Made by a program: the position numbers and the translations under genes. Shown in pieces: positions 29,458 through 42,000 of a stretch of DNA of 64,000 bases. Source of the stretch: Ypsolopha sequella (taxonomy: Eukaryota > Arthropoda > Insecta > Lepidoptera > Ypsolophidae); NCBI GenBank assembly GCA_934047225.1, contig OW203985.1:5721501-5785500 (forward strand), in the 5' to 3' direction. The first letter of the stretch is position 1; every line of letters starts with the position of its first letter. A model generated the notes under the pieces. It searched no databases and was not told the DNA's origin. It worked only from the letters and a program-made list of their open reading frames with translations.

Positions 29458-29765
29458 TAGCATAAACTACTGTTATGTCCTATTCTGCATCACATAGTGT
29501 GACAAAATATAAATATGTAGTTTAGAATGGAGTAAGGAGCTAGCTACAATAGTATGAATTTATTACCGTGGCTGTTTGACTTCGTATAATATCATCTATC
29601 TTTAGCCGTCAACATGGCGAAGAATGGAAGGAAATTTGTAAGTCAATCAGTTTCTACGCCATTCCTTTACACTTCGGAGACTGCTTGTTATCGAGAAAAT
29701 TGTTAGTGCATTCTTGTTTACACTATTTATCTAACGATTTTATATCGATGTATAGTGATATCAAA

Positions 29766-30085
29766 ATGTAAGTGTCAGAGGTAATCTGGGTGTGATCCGT
29801 GAAATGCAAGTCACAGTCCGTACTCGGTACACCCGCGTTTCACCGACAATTATTACGTCCCAACGTGATAGATGAACCCTATCGCTGTACTTCGGGCACA
29901 ACTACGCTTTGTAGGGCATGCAGGTTTTCTTACGATGTTTTCCTTCACCGTTCAGCAAATGTTTAGTAAGAACAAATACTATGTACATAGGTAAATTCCG
30001 AAAAACTAATTAGTGCATGCCCGACCGGGGATCGAACCTGGATTTCAAGATTGAGGGGTCATGCTACCGCCTCTTTATTTACAAG
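29766..30085 (-). mobile_element. tRNA-derived SINE, near full length
   Basis: On the minus strand it starts with a tRNA-like head (GGCGGTAGCATGACCCC, then AGGTTCGATCCCCGGTCGGG as box B) and ends in the common body GGTGAAACGCGGGTGTACC and GACTGTGACTTGCATTTCAC. Confidence 0.65.
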
Positions 30086-30106
30086 CAGATAACAATCGCC
30101 ATTATA

Positions 30107-30365
30107 CAAGGTGACTTTTTCATGATCGTTCAAATTCATACTGGTGGCTTGGTAAGATCAGTATCATGGATCAATAACAATTTTTGTAAAATTCGTAAAA
30201 TGAAATTTCGACTCCCCATAGTCATTCACTCGGAACTGGAAGTAAATTTCTATGGGAAGCCGAAATTTCATTTTACAAAATCACAAAAATTGTTATTGAT
30301 CCATGATACTGATCACTTACGAAGCCACCAGTATGAATTTGGACGATGATCAAAAAGTCACCTTG
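30107..30365. mobile_element. TA-flanked palindromic MITE, family A copy 3
   Basis: It is 259 bp with TA on both sides and arms CAAGGTGACTTTTT / AAAAAGTCACCTTG. Confidence 0.88.
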
Positions 30366-31253
30366 TATTGTATACGCGTGACTTCGCGCATGCGTATTTT
30401 TCTAGTAAAGTTTCCTCAATATATTTCGACACCACAACCTCCATTGAGGGAACAAGGAAAGTGGCTCCCATAACACACGTCTGCTAGAAACCGCGTCGAC
30501 TCTCGAGTCAGTCAGACTGTCGACTACCCACGATTAATCCAGTGACCCAATAACGAGCTCCATCGACATTGTGTCGAGCACACCATTGTATGCTAAACCT
30601 CTAATTGTCGACATCGATATAAACAGGGACACCTACGGTGACATACTGTTCTTAGCGGCTTCGGGGTACGCCTCTTTAGAGACATACGGGTGTAAATGGA
30701 CTGGTATCTTTTAATAAAACGATAATAATCAACGGGTCCATTGACGTACTAACAAATAGACATCGGATCTGCGTCCGAACCAAAAGAGTGTCAAAACCAT
30801 TGAAAACTAAATAAAAAATCGTTTCAATCGCACGTCAATCAAAATTGAGCCATGCAGCAATGACAATGATTCAAATTAAAATGTTTTGTTTCTTAATATT
30901 TTGACACTTCACTAAGGACACTTTTTTTCGTAAATCTTGTACTAGACCCGAGGTCCATGGTTTGTATGTCAATGTACGGATCATACTTAACAACATTTCC
31001 AAAGAAATACAACTAAGAGAAATAGAAAGCTGTAATTTGGCATGTTTATACATATTAATTACGCCAACAAAGTGGTATAATAAAATCTTGAAAATAATAA
31101 TTATTGAGGTTACCAATTCTAAACGTAAAGTGCGGACGTAAACGTAAAGTCGTTGCATAGGTCGTTCAATAAATATTGCGGGTACGTAAAAACCATTTTT
31201 CGATTCAGGAATTCGTTTGTGAAATAATAACAGCGATTCGGGTAAACACGTTT

Positions 31254-31370
31254 TAACTTATTTGACAGGACTAAACTTAATTTAACCGTTCTGTCTTTTT
31301 CTTTCTTTATCGAACAGACAAAGACAGGACGCTCAAAATAAGGTTAGTCCTGTCAAATAAGTTAAGTTGT
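31254..31370. repeat. Inverted-repeat hairpin, about 117 bp
   Basis: AACTTATTTGACAGGACTAA pairs with TTAGTCCTGTCAAATAAGTT, and GTTCTGTCTTTTTC pairs loosely with GAACAGACAAAGACAGGAC. Confidence 0.7.
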
Positions 31371-31515
31371 GTTGCGCCGAATCGATACCATTAGCCTTTA
31401 AAATACTAATTTTTGTGAGAGTCAAGTGTCACGTCCGCAGTTAAGTCCGCATATTGTGACGGGCAACTTCGGAACGCATGGCCTGACACGCACTTGCCCG
31501 GTTTTTTTAAATTAA

Positions 31516-31981
31516 GGCGATTACCATCGCCAAATTAGCAGCTCGATATTTGTCACTACAAATATCAACGGAAACGACATTGAAATAACGTTCATATCAG
31601 CGCGCAATGCATAGTGGCTGTTACGACGCTCGCTGCGTCCTTGAAAGAGCGAAATAGGGGAAAATTATACTTTTCACTTGGACGTGATTACTCGATTGAA
31701 TAATCTTATGTTATGTTTATAGCTATAAAGTTTATCTATTTATCAAAGCATAGATGAATTCAATCGGCCAAGCCACTCAGGAGCAGTAGGGAATTTGAGG
31801 TCAAAAAACACCATTCAGTAAAAAAAAAATTCATGTAGAAGTTTTGGTGGTATGAAAAAGAAAACTGTTGCATATGTTTTCTAAGAGTTGATTGTTCATA
31901 ATACATTTTTTCATTATTTTTGGTTTGGCCATAAACGAGGAGTAGGCTTTAGAAAGTACCCATTTGGCAATAGTAAGGGCC
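31516..31981. mobile_element. 466-bp TTAA-flanked element, copy 2 (inverted relative to 19949-20414)
   Basis: TTAA lies at 31512-31515 and 31982-31985. It aligns end to end with the reverse complement of copy 1, with the same length and scattered differences. Confidence 0.88.
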
Positions 31982-32413
31982 TTAAGGAAATGTGAAGATA
32001 TCTTTCCGTTTCGGGTATGTGTCTTTTGAAACGTAGTTCAGTGTAATCAGTAGACCATGTAGTTTAATTTGAAGATACCTGCCCATTGTCATCCGGTTTA
32101 CTTCATATTTGAATGAATTGCGCAGTTTGGAATAGTTGTTTAGGTCAAGCTTTTAGTTATTTGCTCGGCGAAAGCTCTCAGAAGAAATGCGTTTTCTAGA
32201 AATCGTTGAAGATGAACAAAGTGCGCTGTTGTCAACAAGTTGTCAACAAGCAGTTACCTGTTCTATCGACTGACTTGTTGTTCCCAAAGTGATTTCAATG
32301 ACTGTTCTAAAAGTACATCCTTTAAAAGTTGTAAAATTGTACAGTTTAGGCAAAGAAAATGTATCCTCAGAGGATGATGATGTCATTGTCTTAAGACACC
32401 GGATATACTCGTA

Positions 32414-32768
32414 CTAGCTTTTGTCCGCGGCTTCGCCCGCGTTGATTAAGTTTTTGTATAGTCGTATCGAATACCATCCCATCCTATCCCACTAATGCCA
32501 TTATTCCATCCCATCCCATCCTCACTATCCCATCTCACTAATATTCAACGGCGTGAAGGAGTAACAGTACATCTCGTTTCTATAGGAACTTGACACCCCA
32601 TTGCCTTCCAATGGGAACTGATTTATGAGATAAAAAGTAGCCTATGTCCTATTCCAGGTCTAGAACTGCATTTGTGCTAAGTTTCAGCTTAAACGTTTCA
32701 GTAGTCTCGGCGTGAAGGAGTAACATCCATCCATCCATCCAACTTTCGCATCTATAATATTTGTGGGA
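32414..32768 (-). mobile_element. Helitron, non-autonomous, intact ends
   Basis: On the minus strand it begins TCCCACAAATATTATAGATG after an A and ends with the hairpin GCGGGCGAAGCCGCGGAC and AAAAGCTAG before a T: the 5'-TC...CTAG-3' structure inserted between A and T. It is 355 bp and carries a CATC microsatellite at 32728-32743. No Rep/helicase ORF. Confidence 0.85.
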
Positions 32769-33824
32769 TACACTGGATCTGGTTGTGAAGTTACTTTCGA
32801 GCCACGATCTAGACTGCGGTCCATTGTTTTACTTTTTATTTATTTTTAATTTTATTTTACACAAATTTTAGTAAACAATATTCGCCAAACTGCTAAACAG
32901 TTTGTTGGCGATACGCTCTTTCAAATTTTAGTCACTAACTTAAAATCTAATACTTATGGAGTCTAAAGAGAAAAAAAAAAATAATAATTTTGAAGAATTG
33001 TATCTATGCGTTTAAAGTTTTAATTATTTAGAAAAGATAACAATGCGCTCTTTAATTTATTCTTTAGGTTACCAATTTTTTACTTATTTTCTTCCAGTAG
33101 GAGAGGACATTATGTACATAACTTGGGAGTTAGGTATTCCCTAGCTAGTTCTCTCTCCATAATAGTTTTTGGATGATGGCTGTGATAGTTTGCCACTTTT
33201 TACCGATCTAGTAAAATGTCTATTTGGTTTAGGAACTTTAAAGTCTTTTATTTGACGTTATAGTGTACTGGGAGAAAATCACTGACCTCTATAATATTAT
33301 GATATAGACGGTTATTATTGTTATAGGAACAATGAGAATTAAGGAGGTTAATTAAAACGGATCGGCAACCTACTTGCGTTAATAATAAAAAATCAAACTA
33401 GAACAAGGTTAACGATTCATAACGATAAAATAATAATCAATCAATAACATTGGAATACAGGTAAACTTATGATACTTTGTAAACATTACCAACAATCGAT
33501 CAATCTAATCTAAGCTTGGCAGACGATTACGTAAAGTTATATTGCGTACAAACAAAACGACCATTCAATATGTAGAAATGCAATTTAATGCGAAAGGCTA
33601 AACTGGTCAGAGTTCATTAAGGCCCAGTATCAAGCTAAACTTCCGTCCTGCAATAACGCTTTTGTTTTTGATTTGTCTATCCTGCTCTAATTAACTGCTG
33701 CGCACGCAAAACTACAGTTATTTTGAATTTGCGGCTACATTAGGACTTGTAATTGAAAAAGTTTTCTGTCACAACATTAAAGGTTTTTAAGACAAATATT
33801 TATGAAAATTTTGTGACGCTATCC

Positions 33825-33995
33825 TCAAAGAAGCAGACCAAAAAGCTGTTTTGCCTTAGTTTTGAGACCCATTTTTGTGATTTTTTTCCATCGAGGAAAG
33901 TTATCTTAATTGCGTTTAGGCCCATCAGAACACTAAAGCATGTCCCTGAAAACAATATTTTTTTTGAAATTTTTGGGTACTTAATAGTTGTCTAC
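33825..33995. repeat. Dispersed repeat, shared with 1342-1525
   Basis: Same block order and orientation as 1342-1525; ends near TTTGAAATTTTTGGGTACTT. Confidence 0.7.
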
Positions 33996-34717
33996 GAATC
34001 TTGCTTTATGCCGAGCACTTAAAGCAAATTGCTCGATTGATTGATTGATTGAAATTGAAACAATTGATAATAATTAATTCAAGTTAATTATGTTGAAATT
34101 AGCAAAAACAGGAGTGTTATACGTATATACCTAGGTATATGTGTGTCTGTGTATCCAGTATAGAGTACTATGGTCGCTTTGAGGTACTTAATGATACTTT
34201 CTAATCTTCCTGTAACAACCCTCGTTTTGTTAAAAAGTATCTCACCAAAAACATAAATGTGAAAGAGGGGCCGAGTGCCGGAAAAAGAATGGTGCCGAGT
34301 CATAGCTGCAAGTCATAACTAAAATACTGCAATACTTTTGGTTAAAAAGTATTAATCGTATTTTTTGCAATTACCACACCATTTAAAAGGATTAATTGTT
34401 CTTTCTCTGACTAATTGAAGACATAATGACCGTTACTAATGCAATAGTTGCCGTGACAAATGGCCAAATTCACAATACCCATGCTGAATACAGGTATTGT
34501 AATGAAGACATTTTTAACTATCCAGTACACGAACGTTTTGTTATTTTTGTGATGAACGTAGCCAAAGCTTTTGCTGTTTTCGTTAATTAACTCTGAAATG
34601 GAAAAAAAGACCAAGTTACTTACGTAAAAAGAAAAAGGTTGACGATACAAAATAATGTCGTCCTGCTAGATTTGGAAATTCTGGCAATGTGCAGCGAGAA
34701 CGTGCGTGCACATATTT

Positions 34718-34815
34718 TTTCTTGTGTGCGTAACGCGCAACACACACAAAACGCGCTTATCTGTACACGTCACTACTACAACCATAGACAAACAATCTTC
34801 GTGAGATAGATGCGT
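34718..34815. repeat. Half copy of the MITE at 45271-45436
   Basis: GTGTGCGTAACGCGCAACAC, ACGCGCTTATCTGTACACG and CACTACTACAACCATAG match the right half of the 45271-45436 element. Confidence 0.65.
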
Positions 34816-35389
34816 GTCGCATACAATGTCAAAGTAATCAGGGCTCTAGAAAGTAGATCGCAGTGGTCAGTTGATAGATGGATTTGTCACGTCTAATCCA
34901 AGTCTATAACTGAAGTGCGGTGGTTCGTTACTCAATACAGGAGCAACCGCGTCACTTGGCTCCTAACACAACGGGATAGAGTCGAGAATACTCTGCAGGT
35001 AAAGATAAATGATAGTCGGTCAGTACATGAGATGTGAGAGAGCAGATTTAGATTAATATGGGTATTGAACGGACAGCGACGGATTTGTATTGCGATCGGG
35101 TAGAGTCACTTCGGTAGTTTTAGTTTTAACGAAAGACACAAGAAAATACTTGCTTGCAAAGTTTGTCATAGAAGTAAATATTTTACTAAGTAAAAGCCAT
35201 GCCATTTTATTTAATATACTATAAATTAAAGTGTATTTTATTTAAAACGAATAGAACCTAAATAACATTGTAAAGTTCTAAAAAATTTTTTTATCTAAAT
35301 TAAAATATTTAAATACATTTTTATGTTTGAAAACTTGGCGATTTATCCATCGCAAGGAGATATAAATTAATATTATATCATTATATCAT

Positions 35390-35515
35390 CGGGCGATTGC
35401 TCTCCCGGTCAGCGATAGGTCCCGGGTTCGAATCCCGGTTCAGAGCTCCTCACATCCAGATTTACTTTTCTTTATGCGTTTCTATACTGCAATGATATAA
35501 TGTTAAAATATTTAC
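35390..35515 (+). mobile_element. tRNA-derived SINE
   Basis: The head CGGGCGATTGCTCTCCCGGT with box B CCGGGTTCGAATCCCGG is followed by the body CAGAGCTCCTCACATCCAG, shared with 10166-10232. Confidence 0.65.
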
Positions 35516-35586
35516 ATAGTAAAAAATGGAAAATATTCCCGACGCGACGAAATTTCATCACAAAAGTCTCCACGGCCCGATGGTCT

Positions 35587-35815
35587 CTACGGCCCGAGGG
35601 TCTCTACACTAAATGGTATGAACCTCGTGGTAGTTGTCGATTGCCGTGCGCCTGCGTTGACGTGTGGCCACCTGAACATGGTACAGTATGCATCGTGTCG
35701 GCGCATGTAGCGTTCTACACCATCGACTACGACCGGCCGCTCGCTTTTCCAAGGAATGAGCGTCATTCCATCTTGCCATGCTTCCTGTTGTCGCGTGCCT
35801 GAGCAAGCCGGCACG
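35587..35815 (-). pseudogene. Degenerate fragment of a mobile-element protein
   Basis: One minus frame reads WQDGMTLIPWKSERPVVVDG and later FIPFSVETLGP; a second frame between them reads WCRTLHAPTRC. This resembles the DG-T-IPWK-G-----WD-TC-DT-A---...VP-AVET-GPWG pattern common in retroelement-derived proteins of invertebrates. Two frameshifts are needed. A 16-17 base repeat (CACGGCCCGATGGTCTCTAC) precedes it at 35570-35608. Confidence 0.5.
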
Positions 35816-35889
35816 CTATCACTGGAAAGGGCCCAGCAGATGACGTCATAGCAAGAGAAGGAAAACTCGAATAAATACAACATTCTATA

Positions 35890-38600
35890 GATAAAACTGT
35901 CGGTTGGGTGATTAATTAATCACTCTTTTACTAACCATTGATCACTATTGAATCACTTGAACAGTAACGCTACCGAGGTTTGGTATCACCGTTACATTCT
36001 TGTACAAATACTATTTTATTCTTTACCCTAAAATGATGCAATATAGAGTGGGGGTATATTAGCTACATTCATCAACGACGATTAACATAAACCAGTCATC
36101 ATTCTGTCAACGCATGCGTAGGAGGGACAGGCTTGTTATTGTGATGTTTCGATTAGCGTGAACTGTACTGCTAATACATTATTTATTTAAATATAAATAG
36201 ATAGATAGAGAGTTTAGGGACTTTATATGAGAGGAGCCTCCCCGAGTGACGTAAACTGAGATACAAACATTGATTACTGCAAATACGTGCATCGGTGCCT
36301 GGACAAATAGATCATCCACTAACTGAAAACTGGTGGCAGGCATCGTTCGTGTCTTATCACCATTCTCATGAGGAAACTATACCGCCAAGCGACAAGCGTC
36401 ATGAAGAACAGGTAGAACACCGTGTTTGAAGGAAAAAGGTTATCAAATTAACACCCCGTCTACCTGAAAATCCACAAGTGTTGCTTTTATTATGCAAATC
36501 ACTCTGTGACGTTCTGAAACCGGGTATTAAAGATATATTTTTAATTTATACTTTATTTTCGTTCTATTTGCACATTTAGTAAGTCGGTACATAGTAAGAG
36601 ATAAAACCACTAAATTAAAAACTAATATACCTGTTAATATATAATTTTCAGACGAATTTAAAAAGAGCGGTTATTCTGGGCCACTTGTTAAATTTGCCAA
36701 GTAGATTTGTGGTTTCACTAAAGTTTTTTTTTTCTCCAGTTTCTCCTAGTTAAAACATCTGTTATCTAAACAGCAAATATTCTAGCGAAGTTGTTACATC
36801 CAATAAGAAAGTGTCGCCGGATCTTTAATCACGACGTGAATCATCGGTTCACGGATGACATTTTACGATTGAACCTCGTACTACAGAATCAGAATAGAAA
36901 GTGACTGTCAATATGAATACCAATAATAAAGTTCGGACCAATCAAGACGAAGGGCGTGAAGTTAGTGACAGATTGGGTCGCAGTTGCGCATTCTCGGAGC
37001 TTCAACACGATGTAGGTTACTTAAAGCATGATGGGTTCAGTTTATTTTGCCAACATCAAAAAGACGCGAGGAAAGTTGGTATAATCTCCAGCATTCGCCC
37101 TCGCTAATTATCTGGGGATCAACGGGTCACAGGTTTTCAGAAGCCTTTTTGTGCCCGCAGGATTTGAATCTAAGAACAGTTCTGGCTAGTACAGAAAGCG
37201 GGCGTAAAATTTGCTGTCATCTACGCAGTATCTGAATGAATGTCCAGAGATCTGTATTGTTTGGGGAAACGCAAGTACCTAATATTAATATATTTTCTTC
37301 ATACGTTTTGTCTACAACGATGTGTCTGAGTCGCCTAGGCATAGAAGGAAAATATAGATTATGTTTTTCAATACATTGTACGGCGTGGGGGAATCACCGT
37401 CTCTACTACTGACATAAGTTTATGTTTAAGTGTCACAGATCATTTGTCAAAGTCTGTACTTTGCGTTCAGTTCCAATACGCGACATTATTCCCCCGCGCA
37501 TCCCCCCTTATTCGTCGAATGTCCGAGAATGCACATTTAAGGCCTTGCCTTTGGTGTTATAAGGGTTTTTGCTTAAATATGCTGAGTTTACTACTTACCT
37601 GATGAATGTTAAACTCACAGACATGTTTTTTCAGACCTTTATTTTTCCGTTGTCAAGACAGTTACCTAATTGGACACATTTCACTGGATAGATTTTATTT
37701 TTGAAAATGACACTTTTTTTAGTTTTAAATACATTTTATGTCTAAGCAGCTGAGCTTTATGTCTGAAATTACTGCTATAACAGGAAAACATGGTTTATTT
37801 TCCGTTGGCAAGACAAAAATTTCCTACACCAGATACTTATTCGGAAAATTCAGAAATACCTCGAAAATTCACTGACTATGCGTGCTGGTAGCGCACGAAG
37901 CAAGCGTTCTAATGTAGACTTTCTGACAATATTTTAAAGTTCAAAATCACTCAATAGGATTGTTGTGTACCGTGGACCAGGCCTTAAAACATTTAAACTG
38001 ATAATAGTATCTTGTAAAAAGAACCCTCGTCATGATATAGTCGTAATACCTGACCTGACTGTGTCCCATGGACCAGGCCTTAAGACACTATCTGTGACTA
38101 ACTTTAAGCTCGCTTTCCACACATACGCGGACTGTATTGCCCTATCAAGATAATTAGGCTAATGAGCCAACCAATGATAGCCTCTGTCAAAAGCTAGTAA
38201 AGTCTTTGCTATTGGTCCAATTGTGATGATCTTAAAAATGAAAAATCTCCATCAGCATCACAGGAGTTAGTTTGTATAAATAGGTGTATTAAGAACGAAG
38301 ATACTTTTCAAATATCAGTAAAAACAGACATAACGGATTACCCTATCCAATTTCAAAGCGATCATCTTTCACGATCGACGGAATCTAGTTCGATCTATAC
38401 TTTATAGTAGTTATTCTGTGTGTAAATAATAACAGAAAATATCCCTTCATGTAAGTGGTTCCTTCCGCACGAGCAAATAATAACAATACCGGTGCAGAAG
38501 CGACGAATGCACTTTTAGAAAATGCTACGAACTACGGAAAGAACGATTTTGAACTACCCTCAAATTTATTTCGGTCCGGGCGGAATTTGTCTTTATCTAT
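35890..38600. other. Non-repetitive-looking stretch, no gene recognised
   Basis: Open frames at 36901-37107 and 37047-37235 are short and resemble no family. At 37965-38100 the sequence GGACCAGGCCTTAA occurs twice, 95 bases apart. Confidence 0.4.
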
Positions 38601-38607
38601 GAGTATA

Positions 38608-38782
38608 TCCGTAACTTCTATTATAAATGCGAAAGTGTGTTTGTTGGTTTGTTCTTCTTTCACGCAGCACCGGAGCAACGGATTGACATGATTTTTTGCT
38701 ATAGATATTTTCATAGGCTACTTTTTTTTCCCGGGAAAATGCAAACGAAATGAGCGCGGGCGAAGCCGCGGCCAAAAGCTAG
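38608..38782 (+). mobile_element. Helitron, short, intact ends
   Basis: It is 175 bp, A-flanked TCCGTAACTTCTATTATAAA at the 5' end and GCGGGCGAAGCCGCGG with CCAAAAGCTAG before T at the 3' end. It shares the ATGCGAAAGTGTGTTTGTT and GCAACGGATTGACATGATTT blocks with lepidopteran copies. Confidence 0.8.
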
Positions 38783-38867
38783 TAATTTATAAAGAATGAA
38801 AAAACAACTCTCAGCTAAAAACAATGTATACCAAACATTGTTCTATCTATAAGGCAAAATAATGAAT

Positions 38868-39115
38868 GATATTTGCGGAAGCTGGAAACTGTGGCGATAG
38901 TACTCGTCGATACGAACTACTTTTACTATGGAACCAAAACTCGAATCGCAAAAGAAAATCAGCTGTTCCATAGAAAAGTTTCATAGCTACCCAACCAAAA
39001 TGTATGAAACAATTATTTCTTTTTTCTCGATCTCTCAAAAATTTTTCACAAAATGTTGTTATTATGGACGAATAATATCGCCAGTTTCCGGCTTCCGCAA
39101 CTTCATCTTAACACT
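38868..39115. mobile_element. Palindromic MITE, family C copy 1
   Basis: TTGCGGAAGCTGGAAACTG and ATACGAACTACTTTTACTAT pair with the right arm CCAGTTTCCGGCTTCCGCAA. It aligns with 59659-59904, but its termini are worn. Confidence 0.7.
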
Positions 39116-39708
39116 ATTATTTTAGTGGCTTCAAAATAATTGAACTTAGCTGTAAATAAAAAAAAAAGTCGTAAATTCACGGCTATGAAAAATAAAATTC
39201 ATTGTAAGCTAAGTTATTCGCGAGTTTGTTTCAACCCTTTGCTACGTCGTTCGTCCATGGTCGTAGCGAGTGCTACGGTCACATTTTTATCGATTTGTGG
39301 ACCCGCTACGCATATATATGCGTCACCTATTAGCATACATTTGTACGAGAGTTAAAAAAGCATTGCGTAAAATAAAATAGAGCGTGAGCCGATAAAAAAC
39401 TCTCGATAAAAGAGATCCAACATAGAAAAGACATTAAAAAAAACGCTCGTGCGAACGTAAGCTTACAGAGTAATATGAAATAATCTTGGTTTTTAAGATA
39501 AAAGCACGCGTAATATTGATTCAGCTTTCGACGATTTGATCAATATAGAAGTTTTATCTAAATCCCATCTTGCGCTTTAGTTCACCATCCAGTTCTCTAT
39601 TTGAATAACTTATTCCCTTGAGAGAGATTTTGCATTTCAGATCGAGATTGGATTTTAAAGATCCAGGGAAATAACGTTTAAATGAGTAATATGCATGCAT
39701 TCGATTAC

Positions 39709-39850
39709 TGGTGCGAGGGTTTCGGCACCGCACACTCCAACCCGCCTGCACAGCGTGGGTGAGTATGGGCATCACTTGCAAGAGTACCACCAACAGTGGC
39801 GAAATCTTAGAAAGGCCTATGTCCAGCAGTGGACGAAGACAGGCTGATGG
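39709..39850 (+). repeat. LINE 3'-end fragments
   Basis: TGCGAGGGTTTCGGCACCGC and CCAACCCGCCTGCACAGCG match 51930-51975; AGGCCTATGTCCAGCAGTGG that follows is a widespread RTE-like 3' end in Lepidoptera. Confidence 0.55.
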
Positions 39851-40319
39851 ATTTCGATTCAAATTACTTATTAATAGATAAGAGATGTATAAAAAACTCA
39901 TTTTAATTCAAAATATGTTTCGCCTCTCGATTTATTATTTTATTACTGACACTTATGTAAGTTACTCGTACCCGACCTTGACCACCACTTTGAAACGTTT
40001 TCGTTTTTTCAGGTTGAAAATTTTATATGAGGTTTTATCGATAACTGATCAAAGTAATTTTATTTTTGACCTTTTCGTTCATTTTTCAGGTAAATAGATC
40101 AGTTTGTATAGGAGAATAAACAAATCAGCAAACAAGTTTTGCTTAAAATTATTCAGTCTTATGAAGGTTAACTCAGTTAACGAGAAAACAATTATTGATT
40201 TAACACCAGTACAGATTACAAATTTGTTGTAATTAAATTACTAGTTAGACAAGCGTCATCGACAATTGTCCGCTATCTCGTCTAGTCTCTGGCAGCCCCA
40301 TAACGCTCTCAATACAATA

Positions 40320-40455
40320 TCTCATTCTAGATGGCCGCGCTCCTAACTGAGCACGTTGCATGGTCAGTGGTCGCGGGTAGTGCTCGCCGGGCGGCGCACG
40401 CGCTTATTTTGAAATAACTGGACCGCTGCATACGCGCATACCCGCGGGTCGATTG
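40320..40455. promoter_or_regulatory. Isolated CpG-rich stretch, possible promoter
   Basis: GCGCTCCTAACTGAG, CGCCGGGCGGCGCACGCGC and ATACGCGCATACCCGCGGG stand out from the AT-rich flanks and are not repeated elsewhere in the window. A TCAGTGG initiator-like site lies at 40363. There is no transcript evidence. Confidence 0.25.
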
Positions 40456-41214
40456 TGTATGCCAATTAGTGGGACAGTGAGCTTTTTAGTAGCGAAAAGG
40501 ACATTACGGATAGATTTATATGGCTTATTGAAATTATTGTGTTTTATGGGACATAAACATATCTTTGCTCTGTTTTATTTGATCTGTGCTTGGAAATTGC
40601 GTTTAAATCAAATTAAAACGATTTCTGTGAATGTGCTTTGCCGGAAACAAGTTAATCTCGAAGTCTTATCTCGAGATGACAGCCTCCCGACAACCTGATT
40701 AGTCCCAGGTCCGAGGTGCTCGTCTCCGAAGGTCCATCCGGGGACGCGACATGCAATATCCTGCTGCATCATCCGAGTTCTATTCATGTTGACGGTTTAG
40801 CCTTCGGTCCATAGCTGAAGAGGAAGCGGTTAGGTAAAAATAAATTATGTGATTTGCCCACGGAGTCATTCCTCCGTGGATTTGACGGTATACTTAATAG
40901 GTTAGGATACGAATATGATTTTAAAATTGATGATTAAGGGCCCCGTCCTTTTCTTTTTCTACTTGAAAATTAGGCTCCCAATCCGACGGGGATATCGGGA
41001 AAAACAAGGACTGTAAATGTTGTTAAGCTCCAGATATTGTGAAATAATACATTTTTTAAGCATTATAAACTTTCTTTAGAAGTACACTACCTTTTTACAT
41101 GATATGATGATTTTAGATGAAACTAACTTATAAATCAAATACAACCTGAATGTTTCCTATAAAAAAAAAACGTACGTATATGGAACGTGACATGAACTTT
41201 TTCATAACATTTTA

Positions 41215-41430
41215 CATAGTTCTAGTGGTATGTACGTCTCGATACGGAGGTCGCGGGTTCAAATTTCTGTTTTGGAGGAGACGATAAACTATTGGTCCAT
41301 ATCATCATGCTGGGATGTCGTGGAAACGTGGGTGTAAGTGAAAGTGTGGGCTGAAACTTGCATTTCCCACTCCATACTTGAAAACACCTCTGACACCCCT
41401 AGAGATCCCCTATTAGGTCGTAACGTAATA
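41215..41430 (+). mobile_element. tRNA-derived SINE, near full length
   Basis: Box A-like TTCTAGTGGTATGTACGTC and box B GGTCGCGGGTTCAAATT are followed by GTGGAAACGTGGGTGTAAG and AAAACACCTCTGACACCCC. Confidence 0.65.
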
Positions 41431-41504
41431 TTATTTATTTTTTATTCGGCTGATGACGTATAGTGGGTTGAGACATATCGAGCAAAAATATATGTTTATC
41501 GTTT

Positions 41505-42000
41505 TAATATTAATAAATCTACCGAATGGGCGGAGGTAGGCATGTCCATATAATATATGAAACCTATTAGTATGTATTATATAAGGTGGGATTTGTTCGG
41601 CCGCCTGGGTTCGTGCTGGGGGTTCGGTTGGTGATCAGGAGCGGTGTTTAATGACCCATCATCATGAGGTAAAATTCGAAATTGTTTTTTTTGTGCTCCT
41701 ATCTGCCTATTTCAGGATTTGTAATTGAACTAGTCCGGTGTGAATGCGTGCAGAATTTTCAATTTCTTTTGTACAAAAAGGAATCATTGAACCTTGTTCC
41801 TGGTCGCTGGCTGGGTCTCCGGTATGGGTTCGGGCGGTTGATTAGATTTCACCTTGTAAAAGCATAAATTAAATAAACCTTTAATTTAGTTCATGTACAT
41901 TTATTATTTTATTAAATATATTTTTATAACATAAAATTTGACTCGTAAAAAGTGCATTATGTGTACAAGCTTTACAAAATAAACTACTTGAATTTGAATT
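41505..42000 (+). mobile_element. LINE 3' region, copy with a 145-bp insertion
   Basis: It contains CGAATGGGCGGAGGTAGGCA, TTCGGTTGGTGATCA, TTGAACCTTGTTCCTGGTCG and ends in AATTTGAATTTGAA, as in the LINE at 48298-49275. 41638-41782 is foreign to the family. Confidence 0.8.

Noticed and set aside
29613..29660. A first exon starting ATGGCGAAGAATGG with donor GTAAGT
   Set aside because: It encodes a dozen residues with no partner exon and no similarity to Shank's N-terminus.
30017..30349. A 110-aa protein
   Set aside because: It spans the SINE boundary and most of the palindromic MITE.
39140..39355. Short open frames across 39-40.7 kb (71-115 aa)
   Set aside because: They have no family resemblance, no splice context and codon use like the surrounding AT-rich DNA.
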